Assembly (NCBI GenBank): GCA_038501625.1 | Contig: JAZAYU010000008.1 | Span: 4,047,130 to 4,111,129, forward strand | Source: Corbicula japonica | Lineage: Eukaryota > Mollusca > Bivalvia > Venerida > Cyrenidae | Length of the DNA stretch: 64,000 bases | Direction of reading: 5' to 3' | Shown here: in pieces, positions 15,101 to 30,100 of the stretch | Layout: each line of letters begins with the position of its first letter | Position numbering within the stretch: the stretch's first letter is position 1 | Notes under the pieces: generated by a model | Told to the model about the DNA's origin: nothing | What the model saw: only the letters and a program-made list of their open reading frames with translations | Database searches by the model: none | Program-made: the position numbers and the translations under genes

Positions 15101-18100
15101 AGTCTTAACTTTGACTCTGGACCTAGTCTTTTTCACTGGTGTTGTTGGCACTGCAAAATCTTAATGAAGACAAATCAATGCATTTTATTATGACCACCTT
15201 TCACCCTTTTCCTCATGGTGCATCATTAATCACATGGGCAACGGTGTAAATCCAGATCAGCCTTCACATACTGTGGTATCATTTTATTTTGCTAGCACGA
15301 AATTTCACGCAATCGCCGAAAAAGACTGTTTCGCGTGGACGAAAATTCACTCAAATCCAATATTTCAAACAAAAAAATATTATTATCCATATTTTACCGA
15401 CCTGTTATTAATACCTATTGTTTATTTAAACATGCGAGCTAATCATGAGTCAGTTGGCCCCGTCAATTACCACTTCCTTTGTTAGTCAATTATCGTACCG
15501 CTGTTTATTTGGCGCTGCTAAATGACATGGGACCATTCATATCATAATTGGCATGTTAAATTTCGAACCAATCTAAAGTGTCAATTAATTGCGAAACAGT
15601 TACTAAAAAAGTGTTGATAAATTAAAAATGAGATGACAACGATACTGTTTGGCAAAACGTGACCTGACCTAAATGCGCGGACTAAATTGTCGTTAAGTTT
15701 TGAAGTAACATAAAACATATTCCAAAAAGAAATTCCACAGTTATAACAAATTTTATTTTCTTTATTAACATAATTATTCGAGACTTCAAATTTAAATCAA
15801 ATAGCAATACGGGCAACTATATATAAAGTGTAGGTCCATTTGGACATAGCACGTTTCAGATACGTATGTGGAACTTTTTGGTTAAATTTTAGCTTAGGTT
15901 TTAAATTCTCACACTGGACCGAGCGCGAAATACACAAAAATTAAGCCATCTCTAAATAAAATGATACCACAGTAGGTGCTGAGCCTGATCATGTTGTACA
16001 GTTTGCTGCTTGGTCTGATATAATATAATTAAATTAAAGTGAACTAGGTATATCATGATAAGACATCCTAGATCTTATTTTGTCCATGTTTAAGAGAACA
16101 ATGTTTACTACAAATTTTGATTTCATTTAGATTTTAGCTAGCAACCAAAACATCAAACACTTGGAGTGGCAAGTGATATTTCCATTGTGAAATAGCAGGA
16201 AAGTTCAACTGAAAGAATGCTGTTCATAGGTAATCACTCCATCAGGTTGCTTTACTTTAAGCCACACCTTTTATTGTTGCTTCAGTGCTACATGTACCAT
16301 TAAAATCTTTACAAAACTAAATTTTCAGTACAAGGAGAAGATCTGATATTACAAAAATTTGATTGACAGCAAAAACTTATTTGGAAGCTGAATGCACTGT
16401 CTTCTGAATGGAGCAGCAGTTCTAACAGTAGTCGCACAATATAACACGAGATCAGAGTCTTTTGAAGTGTTGCAGTGCAACAGGTGTTTATGGAGGTTGC
16501 TTGCTGACTTAATATTTAATTGAAATAGAAATTTGTAGTAACTGAACTAATATTCTCAAGCAATATATTTTCACTATATTCAAGAGCATCCTTTTTTCTT
16601 CCAATTTAATCAATATGTAAGTTGGCACATATTTTGATCTATTCTGTAGTTCTCAAATACTCATCAGCACATACAGAACTTCAAGAAAAAGGTAATTTCC
16701 ATCCCTGTTCTACAACATTTCTGATATTCTTACACCATTCATAAATGTACTTATGCATAAGTATTGTTACTTAAGATATTGACTGAAATAGCCAGCCCTA
16801 TCTATTTAAGAGTTAAAATGAGAGATTTGATTTAATATCACTCTGGCTTGACCACCCATCATTTGATACTAAAATAGGGATCATTTATTGCCTATAACCA
16901 ATATTCAATCCAAGTTTGGTGAATAACTTGCAGGGCTTTTTCCCGTCGATTTTATAGCCAATTTTTGGTCATGTTCCCAATGCTAAACATATACTTTTTC
17001 CCCAATTAGAAGAAAAATTCCCATTTAAATCAAAAAGAAAATTTCTGACATAAAACCCTGGTAATCTGTGTTGTTTCATTAATAAAATATTATAGCTTGT
17101 TAGTTAATCAGGCATCATTTGTTTCTTTAATCCAGGTATTATTTATAATATTTTAAATATGTGTAAACTTCTTATTACCCAATGATGGAAATTCCCAATT
17201 TTTGGCAAAATGATGTGAAATTTCCCAATTCCAGGGGTATAGGTTATATTCCCAAAATGGTGAGAAAAAGCCCTGATAAGGGTCCAACAACTCTTCAGTT
17301 ATTGACTGGAAATAAATTTTCATTTGAAGGTCATACTGACTTGAAAACAACAGGATCTTCTCTCTTGATAGTTTGTTGGCTGTAGTTAAACCATACTTCA
17401 GTTATAAATTGGAAACTGATCTTCATTTCATGGGCAAGGACTTTGACCTTTAACATCCCCACCCTACTCCACAAAAAACACGAGTCATCTTCTGACCATG
17501 ATGAATCTCCCCGTCAGATTACTTTAGTTCAAACTGTTCTTGAGTTATTGATGTAAAACCAGTTTTCATTTGAGTCACCCTGACCTGACCCTCAAAACAA
17601 CAGTGGTCATCTGCAGTGGTCAAAAACCAGATAGGCGAACACCCAGATATACCAAGTTTCATTTTTGAAATGGGGCAATAAAAGGTTTTCTTGTATTGAA
17701 AATTTCTAACAGTTCATAATTTTTTTGTGTGAAATATTTTGCTTTTTATTACGAAAATTTGAAAAAATCATCTGCCATAAATTAATCAAAGACTGCAGGA
17801 CTTTTCTGTCAGTGTAACTTAATACATGAAATACAACACTGTGACGCTAAAAAAAAAGAACAGCACAAGTCAAATACCTTTTTTGCTCTCCACATGCTTT
17901 TCACTTTGGTTAATCTGGGAGTTCTTTTTCCCTGTAATCTCTTTGATACTTTCAGAAACTTTAAGAAATCTGTCAGCAGCTTTGTTGGTCTGTGGTTTGG
18001 GTTGTGAATCTGCAACTGAAGCTGTAATTAATGGAAATTCATCAATCCTTTTCCAAAAGCATAACAAAGAGCTATTTGACATTTGAATATTTTCTGAAGA

Positions 18101-21100
18101 TGGTTGGAAGAGTAACCAACAAACAAACATATAACCTTTAGGTTGATTGCACAAGAAACCTGATCTCAACAAATTTAAAATTGTGGTGCTTAAAGGAAGA
18201 TTAATGTGTTAGAGAGGCAATCAAATTAATTATGGTTTATGTATGCAATTTGCAATTTGAGATATGAAAATGGGCTGATATTAGATTTAAAAATCACTGA
18301 CAAAATGTGACACATATTCTTAATTTATTTGTTAAATATCATCGAGAGTTATTTTGTTAATGGAATAGTTAAGTTTATGAATCAGGCCCTGAAACTTGTT
18401 AAGGGTCATCACTAGCCTTGCACAACATTTACTTGCCTTGCATTTTCTACCTAGAAAATCTGATAATGGTTATAACAAATTATATATTTATGCTGGCATA
18501 ATGATAAAACAATCTGAATTCTTCCGTGTACATTCAATGAGTATTAAATTTTTATTATGATGTCATGCTGTTTCCAGTTTAAGTTTGTTTACATCCAAAT
18601 GTTTGGTTCTAGAGAATTTTACATGGCTGAAGAGTGTGATTGAATTTCTACTCGCCTGAACTGTATTTTCATTCCAATGCGACAGGCAAGTGGCTATTTT
18701 AAGAACTGTGCATGTTTGACCAAATAGCTTTATAATATTCAATTTTACCATTTTCTGAAGGTATGTATTTCTGAGCTGGAGTGTCAGGTTTCAACATTGG
18801 TGAAGCAGCAGGGTTCTGCATTGGCACAGTGGGTATGGACACCTTTCTCTTCCTGGAAACTGACTCCTGGCTTCCTGAACGGACTGGAGAGGGAGGGTTG
18901 GGCAGAGGGCAATCATACATGCTTTCTGACTGAGAATCCTGAAATTCCAGTAATGCTAACTTAACATGCAAGATAAAACTTAACATCTATTTTAAATAAA
19001 TGAATTATAGGCCATTTTTGGATCTGCTTTTTATCTGTAACAATTAAAATTAACAACAAAACTATAAAAAGTATAGGCAGAAGACTATAAGAAGAGCACT
19101 GCATAGACTTCTCTTTTTGTTGCATTATTATTCAATAGTTTTATTAGAACAAATAATACATATAAACTACAACATTCTTGTATTATTTTCAATGCATCAC
19201 TTGAAATATCATTATCTACAATCATGACTTTAAATACATATATCCTAAACCACCCAAGGAGAAAGAGAGAAGTGCTGGATGTTGACAACTGATCATTTGT
19301 TAACCTTTTACTTCACAGTGGCACTTTTATTGCATGGGCTTACAGTGAAGATCTAGACCAGCCGGTATGTACATGCCATCTGATCAGGATCTTCATAGGG
19401 TTCATAAGGTTATTTTTTACTAAAATGCAACCAGTGCAGAAACAGATCAAAGTGCACCAATATGTCAGCTGAGTTTGATCTGCACTGGTCATACATGTAT
19501 TAAAATGAGTATGTATGGAGTAAATGGTTAATATGATTGAGATGGGATAGAACTGTAATCCATGGGCAAACAGTGTAGATCCAGATCAGTCAACAGAACC
19601 CTGCTGTGCTGTATGATCAGGATCTACTCTGTTCCTAACTGAAACTAGATTTGCACCTCAACATACTGCTTTCTCAAACTGTAACCATTTTTCCATTGAC
19701 TTCCTGACTTAGCTGACCATTAACAGTTGTGTGTATAAATATATATGCATTGAAAATGTCAGTGGACCAATAATAGAACTAAACAAATTGATATATAATT
19801 ACTATTGACTGAGCTGTTTGAGTCTATGTCCTTTTCTAGATGGAGATGAGGCCCTAAAACAATAAGATTAATTTACCACTTGTTTGACCTCCTTCAGTGA
19901 TATCTGAAGAGGTGTCTGTACTGTTGAAGTCTTGCATCTTCTCTGTAAATATGACAAATAATGTGGTTCAATTTTATATTTAAATGCTATATCAACAGCC
20001 CATAAACACTGTAACAAAGTTTAACAGGACTAAGTATGCTATGATGTTATTTTTATTTGGCAAGCAGATTGATTATTTGATGAAATAATTGGAATTAAAG
20101 GTCCCTAATTCTGGAAAAAATACTGTAAACAGGACAGTTTTAAAATTTAGTAGAGTTACCATGCTCATTAACATGCTGACTGATTTCACTAAAGGCTTTC
20201 CTCAAGTTCAAGTTTATTATCAATTTTATTCAAACACTCAATACATTTTACAATGTACACTGCTGAGAAAAACAATTATACAGGAACATGAACAAATTTC
20301 CAAATTAGAAAGCAGACAGTGCTAGTTTGGTCAAATATCAGTAATTAAAGAGTCATAACTGTGATGTGACTGCAGCAACCTGGCTAATTATTATAGAAGG
20401 TAGAGGTATTATGCTTTAGTATAAAAATTGTGACCAAGTTTGGAGAAGACTGGAAAAACACTTTTCAAGTTAGAGAACAATGATAATTCAGTCAATTATC
20501 AGCAATAACAGGAACATAACTCCAAAGTTACTGTAATAATCTGGCTGATTATCAAACTTCACTGAGATATTAATATTCTGATTAAGTTTAAGGAAGATTG
20601 AATATTAAAGTAAGAAAGCAGACAATGCGCTAATTTGGTCAAACATCAGAAATTAAATGGCCATAACTGGAGCAACCTGACATGGGCCCAACCTTGACTG
20701 AGATATTTTGACCACATACATTCTGAACAAGTTTGGTGAAGATTGGATAAGTATTAATAACTGATAATTAAGTTAGAGAGCAAACAACTATTGTTGATGC
20801 CATCCAAAGCCCGCAACCGTATAATATGTCCATGTTTGCAAAATGGTGTTTTACAAATTTGTTTTTCTTCTTTATAACAGAGCTTTTTTTAAATGATGCT
20901 ATTTGATACCTCACTGAAATCAAATGTGTATCCAACAGCATGTGTGACATGTGCCTCTAATTCAGGATTGAAGTGTATTTTGATCTTATTATCTTGTACA
21001 TCCTGGTGTTGACTGGGATAGAGGTCACAAACAGGGTGCTTTAAACTAACTTCCAACTCCAACTGACCAGGAAGCTCTAAAATAAATCAAGGCATAAACT

Positions 21101-24100
21101 ACATAACTAATGTATTTCGTTGTATTTTAAAAAGAAACTGTGTCCTCAGACACCGATGCCCCCACAGCTTTAACATTTGTAATAACAAATGGCCATATCT
21201 CTGGTAAAATGATTGCAGGAAAAAATCTTTTCTTTATAATAATCTACACATCCTGCTTGATCATCTGTGCAAGTTTGATAGAAATCAGCTAGATAGTTAC
21301 AGGGTTCGACGTTAACTTTTTCAATAACTAGACCAGTGGTCCAGTTACTTTGAAAATCTACTAGACCTGACCGATTATGTACTAGACCAACATGTTAACC
21401 ATACTACAACACTGAAAATGTTGTAAGGGCACAGCACTGATATATGTTTATAAGTTAAACATGCATATATACCATGAACAAACAAAATAATTAACCAAAA
21501 TTAGAAACAGTGAGTACCATATGAAATAGCTTCAACTCTGAACTGTCAATCATGATTTATTGTTAACAACACTGAACTTCAAAAAAAAATGTCAGGTATG
21601 AGAAACAATGTTTCTAGGTTATAGTTACACATCAGTCAGGACGTCTGGCCCTTTGTCCCCCATGCCATCAATGTTCAAGGGCATGCTGTGACCTTCAATG
21701 GCCAAAATTAAGAAGATCGTTCGTATTTGACATTTTAATGTTTTCTGTCAGTACAAACAACAAAACAAAACCGGAAACAGTCCAATGTCGTATTACTTGG
21801 GATTCCTTCCATTTATTTATGGGTGGACGGGTGGTCCAGTGGTAACGCGCTGGTCTACCAATCCGGAGGTCGTGAGTTCGGAACCCGAACGCGGCACTGG
21901 AAATTTCTGAAATACGTCTGAGTATTTCCCACCCAACTAAGTACTGGTTCACTCCCAGGAAGTAGGATTTCAGTGTGTGTATCGGTGCTATACACCGGGC
22001 ACATTAAAGAACCAGGGCTCTCTTCGGAAAGAGCTAGGGTATCGCACCCGGATTCCCTGTATCTAAAACTCTATCTCTCAATATGTATCTGCACCTGTCA
22101 GATGTAATTGCATATATGCGTAAATACTCAGGTGGTGTTGATGCGTGCGTAAATACTCGGTGGTGGTGTTGATGTAAAAAACCTAATGGTGAGGATGTAA
22201 AAAAAAACAAGAGGGCCATGATGGCCCTGTATCGCTCACCTGAGTACAAAAGTACTTTCAGCTTTACCCCAGGGCCAACATTTAAATAATGCTGGTAAAG
22301 GGTCTCTTTACAATACTCAACACGAAATATCTAAGGTCTAGTCGCATTAGTTTCAGAGAACAAGGGGTGTAGTTTGACACTAGCAAACATTCTACATGTC
22401 TTCAGTTCTTACTATTTAGCTCTATGTAAAAAGTGATAAGCCCCTGGGTGGGGCCAATTCGAGCCTGGGGTCATGATATGTATAAACGTGGTAAAGGTCC
22501 ACAAAGTGATGTTACATGTAACAAGAGGGCCCTTAGGGCCCTGGGTTGCTCACCTGAGTACAAAAGTACTCTCAGTTTTACCCCAGAGCCAACATTTAAA
22601 TAATGCTGGTAAAGGGTCTCTTCACAATACTCAACAGGAAATATCCGAGGCCAGTCATAGTCGCATTAGTTTCAGAGAAAAACGATTATTTATGTAAACT
22701 AAGAGAACCCCAGGGCATGGCCAATTTTGGCCCAGGGGACATAATTTGAACAAACTTGGTAGAAATCCACTAGACAATGCTACATACCAAATATCTAAGC
22801 TTAAGGCATGAGGTTTCCAGTAAAAAGATTTTAAAAAATTGCCTTTTTTATGAATTGAGAGCCCCCAGGGCAGGGAAAATATTGACCCCAGGGCCAACAT
22901 TTAAACAATGTTGTTAAAGGGTCTCTACACAATACTCAGCACCAAATATCTAAGATCTAGTCCTATTAGTTTTGGAGAAAAAATGATTTTCATGTTTTTC
23001 CTATATATTTATATGTAAACCAAGAGAACCCTAGGGCGTAGCGGATTTTGGCCCAGGGGACATAATGTGAACAAATTTAGTAGACATCCATTAGACAATG
23101 ATTCTTAGCAAATATCTAAGCTGTATGCATTGTGGTTTGTGAGAAGAAGATTTTTAAAGATTTCCTTTACAAGTCTATGTAAAATGAAGTGACCCCTGGG
23201 GCGGGGCCAATTTTGACCCCAGGGAAATAATTTGAATAATCTTTGTAGAGTTCCACAAGAGGGTGCTAAATGCCAAATATCTAAGCTCTAGGCCTTGTGG
23301 TTTCAGACAAGAAGATTTTTAAAGTTTTTCCTATATGTCTTTGTAAAATGAAGTGACCCCTGGGGCGGGGCCAATTTTGACCCCAGGGAAATAATTTAAA
23401 CAATCTTTGTAGAGTTCCACTAGAGTGTGCTAAATGCCAAATATCTAAGCTCTAGGCCTTGAGGTTTCAGACAAGAAGATTTTTTAAAGTTTTTCCTATA
23501 TAAATCTATGTAAAATGAAGTGACCCCTGGGGCGGGTCCAATTTTGACCCCAGGGAAATAATTTGAACAATCTTTGTAGAGTTCCACCAGAGGGTGCTAA
23601 ATGCCAAATATCTAAACTCTAGGCCTTGTGGTTTCAGACAAGAAGATTTTTAAAGTTTTTCCTATATAAGTCTTTGTAAAATGAAGTGACCCCTGTGGCG
23701 GGGCCAATTTTGACCCCAGGAAATAATTTGAACAATCTTTGTAGAGTTCCACTAGAGTGTGCTAAATGCCAAATATCTAAGCTCTAGGCCTTGTGGTTTC
23801 AGACAAGAAGATTTTTAAAGTTTTTCCTATATAAGTCTATGTAAAATGAAGTGACCCGTGGGGCTGGGCCAATTTTGACCCCAGGGAAATAATTTGAACA
23901 ATCTTTGTAGAGTTCCACTAGAGGGTGCTAAATGCCAAATATCTAAGCTCTAGGCCTTGTGGTTTCAGACAAGAAGATTTTTAAAGTTTTTCCTATGTAA
24001 GTCTATGTAAAATGAAGTGACCCGTGGGGCTGGGCCAATTTTGACCCCAGGGAAATAATTTGAACAATCTTTGTAGAGTTACACTAGAGGGTGCTAAATG

Positions 24101-27100
24101 CCAAATATCTAAGCTCTATGCCTTGTGGTTTTAGACAAGAAGATTTTTAAAGTTTTTCCTATATAAGTCTATGTTAAATGAAGTGACCCCTGGGGCGGGG
24201 CCAACTTTGACCCCAGGGAAATAATTTGAACAATCTTTGTAGAATTCCACTAGAGGGTGCTAAATGCCAAATATCTAAGCTTTATGCCTTGTGGTTTCAG
24301 AGAAGCAGATTTTTAAAGTTTTTCCTTTAGGTTGCCATGGCAACCAGAGTTCTGCTTGGAATTCCATTTTTTGAACAATTTTGAAAGGGCATCATCTAAG
24401 CATTATTCCTGTGAAGTTTCATCAAAATTGGCCAAGCCGTTCCAGAGAAGAAGTCGATTGAAGAAATTGTTGATGACGCACGACGGACATCAGGCGGTCA
24501 CAAAAGCTCACCTTGTCACTTTGTGACAGGTGAGCTAAATATTCTAAGCTCTATGTGTTATGGTTCTAGAGAAGAAGACTTTTACAAGATTTTTCCTATA
24601 TAATTCTATGTAAAATGGGCGACCCCTGTGGCGGGGCCAATTTTGACCCAAGGGCCATAATTTGAACAACTTTGTTAGAGGTCCATTAGACAATGTTTCA
24701 TGCCAAATATCTAACCTCTAGCCATTGCGGTTTTGGAGAAGAAGATTTTTTAAGTTTTTGCTATATATTGATATAACGAAAACCCATGACCTCTGGGGCG
24801 GGCAAATTTTGACCCCAGGGCCATAATTTTAACAACTTTGTTAGAGGTCTATTAGACAATGTTTCATGCCAAATATCTAACCTCTGGCCATTGCGGTTTC
24901 GGAGAAGAAGATTTTTTAAGTTTTTGCTATATATTGATATAAGGAAAACCCATGACCTCTGGGGCGGGGCAAATTTTGACCCCATGGCCATAATTTTAAC
25001 AACTTTGTTAGAGGTCCATTAGACAATGTTTCATGCCAAATATCTAACCTCTGGCCATTGCGGTTTCGGAGAAGAAGATTTTTTAAGTTTTTGCAATATA
25101 TTGATATAAGGAAAACCCATGACCTCTGGGGCGGGGCAAATATTGACCCCAGGGCCATAATTTGAACAACTTTGTTAGAGGTCTATTAGACAATGTTTCA
25201 TGCCAAATATCTAACCTCAGGCCATTGCAGTTTCAGAAAAGAAGATGTTTTAAGTTTTTGCTATGTGCTGATATAAGGAAAACCCATGACCTCTGGGTCG
25301 GGGCAAATTTTGACCCCAGGGCCATAATTTGAACAACTTTGTTAGAGGTCCATTAGGCAATGTTTCATGCCAAATATCTAACCTCTGGCCATTGCAGTTT
25401 CGGAGAAGAAGATTTTTTAAGTTTTTGTTATATATTGATATAAGGAAAACCCATGACCTCTGGGGCGGGGAAAATTTTGAACCCAGGGCTATAATTTTAA
25501 CAATCTTAGTAGAGGACCACTAGGTGATGCTACACACCAAATATCAAAGTTCTAGGCCTTACAGTTTCAGAGAAGAAGATTTTTTAAGTTTTTGCTATAT
25601 TTTAATAAAAGGAAAACCCATGACCTCTGGATCGGGGCAAATTTTGACCCCAGGGCCATAATTTGAACAACTTTGTTAGAGGTCCATTAGACAATGTTTC
25701 ATGCCAAATATCTAACTTCTAGCCATTGTGGTTTTGGAGAGGAAGATTTTTTAAGTTTTTGCTATATATTTATTAGGAAAACACATGACCCCACCCGGGC
25801 GGGGCCAATTTTGACCCCAGGGCTATAATTTGAACAATCTTGGTAGAGGACCACTAGGTGATGCTACACACCAAATATCAAAGTTCTAGGCCTTACGGTT
25901 TCAGAGAAGAAGATTTTTAAAAATTTCATGTTCAAAATCTTTTATCCTCTGTGACCTAGATAGGCAATGGACTGGAACCATTTGAACAATTTTGGTAAAG
26001 CTTCATGCAAGTAACATTCCTGCCAAGTTTCAGCAAGATTGGCCCAGGAGTTCAGGAGAAGAAGTCGTTTGAAGAAAAAGTTGACGACGCACGGACGGAC
26101 GACGGACATCAGGCGATTACAAAAGCTCGCCATGAGCACTTCCTGCTCAGGTGAGCTAAAAATAATATAAAATGATTGTGAAATATCCTGCTAGCAGGAG
26201 TGCCTCTAAAAAGAAAAGGGGGAATATACCAGACAACAACAACAATATGGAATAGGAACTGTCGCAAGTTTGTATGCCTTTGTTTTTAGTTGGTTTTATC
26301 TTACAATAACAAAGTTTAATCATTGTATAACGGATCATTGGATCACATAAATATATGTAAATACGCTGATAGGATAAATTTACTTACTCGCGACAGTTCC
26401 TATTCCATAAGGAATACCATTGCGACATCGAAAATCCGCGAAACAATGCCTCGATTTGACTTAGAAAATGCCCGTATGGATACGTCATTGTCTATTTGTT
26501 TCATTGTTGCTCTATGAAATAAATATTCTATGACGTATACATACGGGCATTTATATGTTTTAGTTTAGATAACACAGCCTCGATCTGGATACATTAGCGA
26601 TTTAGTTGAACACATGCCAGGATTGTTTAAAAATAGTAACAACGAAGTTCCCAGTTACTGAAGGGAAATTGAATGGGCAAATATTGTCAGAGATTTACCG
26701 AAATTTTGCTTTTGAAACTTAATTATACCAAATATTGGTCCAGCTAGCCTTTGACGTGACAAGACCGAACCGTCGATTATCTAGTAAATGTCGTTCGGTC
26801 GGGCCTTAATGTCGAATCCTGCAGTTAATGAGGAGTTGATGCCTAAAGATTTGGGGGACATACATTTGGACGGATGTACAAACAAGTGCACCTCTATATG
26901 CCTCCCACTTTGTGCGGGCATAAAAATGTAACACATGTTCATTAAAAATGTACAGTAGAAACTCAAGTAGTTTTACAGATGTGCTGTATATGATAAAAGA
27001 AATGATTCTGCAAATGCTAATTTTTATTTAAAAAAATAAGTAGGGAAATTATTCTAAAGGTAAAGGGAGAGTTATGGTTCTTGGGCAATTCACATCTTCT

Positions 27101-30100
27101 AATTGCTCTTTATCATTAGTTCCTTTTAGCAGTATTATATACTCTGAAGAAGCATTTTGCATAATAAAACTTCAAAGGTATAGTCCAATTTTACGCATTG
27201 AGCCGTGAATGTTCTTTTGTATTTATAGATTTTTGGAATATTCCGCAAAATAGGCATGTTAGGTATTTCCATCATAGTTCATAATGTTAAAGTTGTAACG
27301 CTCTATAACAAAAGGTTTCATGGCCGTGGCAGTAACGCTTCTGATTTCTTGTTATATGACATAAGGGTTTGTGCGTTCAAATCCAATGAGGAGATTTTAT
27401 TTTTGTCTGTTTTAAATGTTTTTTTTTCAATACATTCATCTAGACACCGACAAAAATGATATTAAACCGTACAAATTTCGAGTAAGCTTTCATCAAGCGA
27501 GTTGATAAAATGTCGCGATTGATGCTTACTCAAAACATTGTAAAAAGTGGTTTTGAATTATGTAAGTTATTAAAGAAAAAGAATGTAACAACAAGTGTTA
27601 ACAGATCGCCAGGATTCACAATTGTCAACGCTCCTTTGGTACGGAGGTGGATGGGGTCAGGGCAAGCTGCTCAACAAAAATGTATTGTTAAAAATGAAAT
27701 GAACATGAACAACTAGAATGTTGTGTTCCGCGGAACACATGTGTCGCCTGCTTGGAAAACGTTGAAATGTGGGCCTATGTTTAATCATATATAATAAAAA
27801 TATTTTATTGAAGTTGATTTCAATACTACACAACAGAACAAATGTGTCATCTAAATTACATTTAAAAGGGGAATAACTAAAATAATGGTGAAACCTGAGT
27901 TATCATTTTCAAAAATTGTTTTGTAAATGCAGATGAGTTATTCAAAGTATTAAGTGAATTAATTGAAGAAGTAATTTCCATTTTACAGGCAACACTAAGT
28001 TTCATGTTAAAGTTGCATTTGAAAGGGATATTACTCATAAAATATTGAAACTGGAGTTATCATTCTTGTCATCACAGATGGCATTGTTAGTGCTGATGAT
28101 ATATTCCAAGTACGAAGTGAATAGGACAAGTACTTTCAAAGTTATAGGCAACATTAAGTTTCATGTTAAAGTTGCATTTGAAAGGGGAATAACTCAAAAA
28201 ATATTGAAACTGGAGTTATCATTCTTGTCGTCACAGATGGCACTGTTCATGCTGATGATATATTCCAAGTATGAAGTGAATAGGACAAGTACTTTCAAAG
28301 TTATAGGCAACATTAAGTTTCAGGTTAAAGTTGCATTTGAAAGGGGCATAACTCAAAAAATATTGAAACTGGAGTTATCATTCTTGTCGTCACAGAAGGC
28401 ATTGTTCGATCTGATGATATATTTCAAGTATGAAGTGAATAGGACAAGTACTTTCAAAGTTATAGGCAACATTAAGTTTCGGGTTAAAGTTGCATTTGAA
28501 AGGGGCATAACTCAAAAAATATTGAAACTGGAGTTATCATTCTTGTCGTCACAGATGGCACTGTTCATGCTGGTGATATATTCCAAGTATGAAGTGAATA
28601 GGACAAGTACTTTCAAAGTTATAGGCAACATTAAGTTTCAGGTTAAAGTTGCATTTGAAAGGGGCATAACTAAAAAAATATTGAAACTGGAGTTATCATT
28701 CTTGTCGTCACAGATGGCATTGTTCGTGCTGATGATATATTTCAAGTATGAAGTGAATAGGACAAGTACTTTCAAAGTTATAGGCAACATTAAGTTTCAG
28801 GTTAAAGTTGCATTTGAAAGGGGCATAACTAAAAAAATATTGAAAGTGGAGTTATCATTCTTGTCGTCACAGATGGCACTGTTCATGCTGATGATATATT
28901 TCAAGTATGAAGTGAATAGGACAAGTACTTTCAAAGTTATAGGCAACATTAAGTTTCAGGTTAAAGTTGCATTTGAAAGGGGCATAACTCAAAAAATATT
29001 GAAACTGGAGTTATCATTCTTGTCGTCACAGATGGCATTGTTCGTGCTGATGATATATTTCAAGTATGAAGCGAATAGGACAAGTACTTTCAAAGTTATA
29101 GGCAACATTAAGTTTCAGGTTAAAGTTGCATTTGAAAGGGGCATAACTCAAAAAATATTGAAACTGGAGTTATCATTCTTGTCGTCACAGATGGCATTGT
29201 TCGTGCTGATGTTATATTCCAAGTATGAAGTGAATAGGACAAGTACTTTCAAAATTATAGGCAACATTAAGTTTCAGGTTAAAGTTGGGGGACTACCGGA
29301 CGACGACGCCGACGACGACAACGACGCCGCCGCCGCCGCCGGACAATAGGATCCCTATGTGTCTACCTGCTATCGCAGGCGACACAAAAATAAAAGTTGG
29401 TTGCAAAATATAAAGATAAAACAGTTCAATACTATTTAAAATAATATCAAATGAATTAAATTAAAATTATAAAAAAGGAAATGAGACAAAAATAAAAAGT
29501 CACTTTTATTGGATTCGAACATGTAATATTTTGCTTCATAGCCCGAGATCTTATCCACTGAGCTATTGCGTCGTGACTAAATTTCTGTTGCTTTGAACTG
29601 GTTATAATGTCAGATAAGTAAAGTAATTTAACGGTAACTTTGTAAAATGACGCACTTTACCTATTTAGTACAATAACAGTGGACTTGTCCGAAAGGTCAC
29701 AGCTCACGGGTCAAAATCGAACTATATAGTATTATACTCTGTAAATACTTAAGGCAGAACAGATTTATCATTCTTGATCACTGACAATCTTCTTGTCATC
29801 CTTAATCAATATTCTAAGAACCATTAAGTTCCCTCTGACATCTAAAGTGATTTGATCTGGACAAGTCTTTTATATGAAAGGGAAGTAATCTTGTAGAGTT
29901 ATGGTTCTTGTGAAATGCTCATCTTCATTAGTAAGAGTAATTATTTAATTTGTGAAATATTTTATTGAACTACATTTTGCCAAGAGATTTTTTTATACTT
30001 TTGATGAAAGTGTAGACAGTAGATGGCTCTTTAAAATTGTACTAGATGCTTAATCAGTTGAACACTTTTGTGGCCCTTGAGGTGCTTTGTTGGAATAAAA

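Noticed and set aside
21695..21952. 85-codon minus-strand frame (RTHDLRIGRPARYH)
   Set aside because: It is the antisense of the tRNA-derived SINE head, a common false gene in animal genomes.
22207..26160. CRISPR-like array because of regular direct repeats
   Set aside because: Repeat units are about 160 bp without short unique spacers, and the genome is animal.
28045..29349. 434-codon plus-strand open frame as a protein-coding gene
   Set aside because: It is a 159-bp minisatellite inside an element with head and hairpin tail; no start context, no family, and it lies within an intron of the opposite-strand gene.
29500..29580. Functional tRNA gene
   Set aside because: Box A and B are present but no full cloverleaf or acceptor stem can be drawn.
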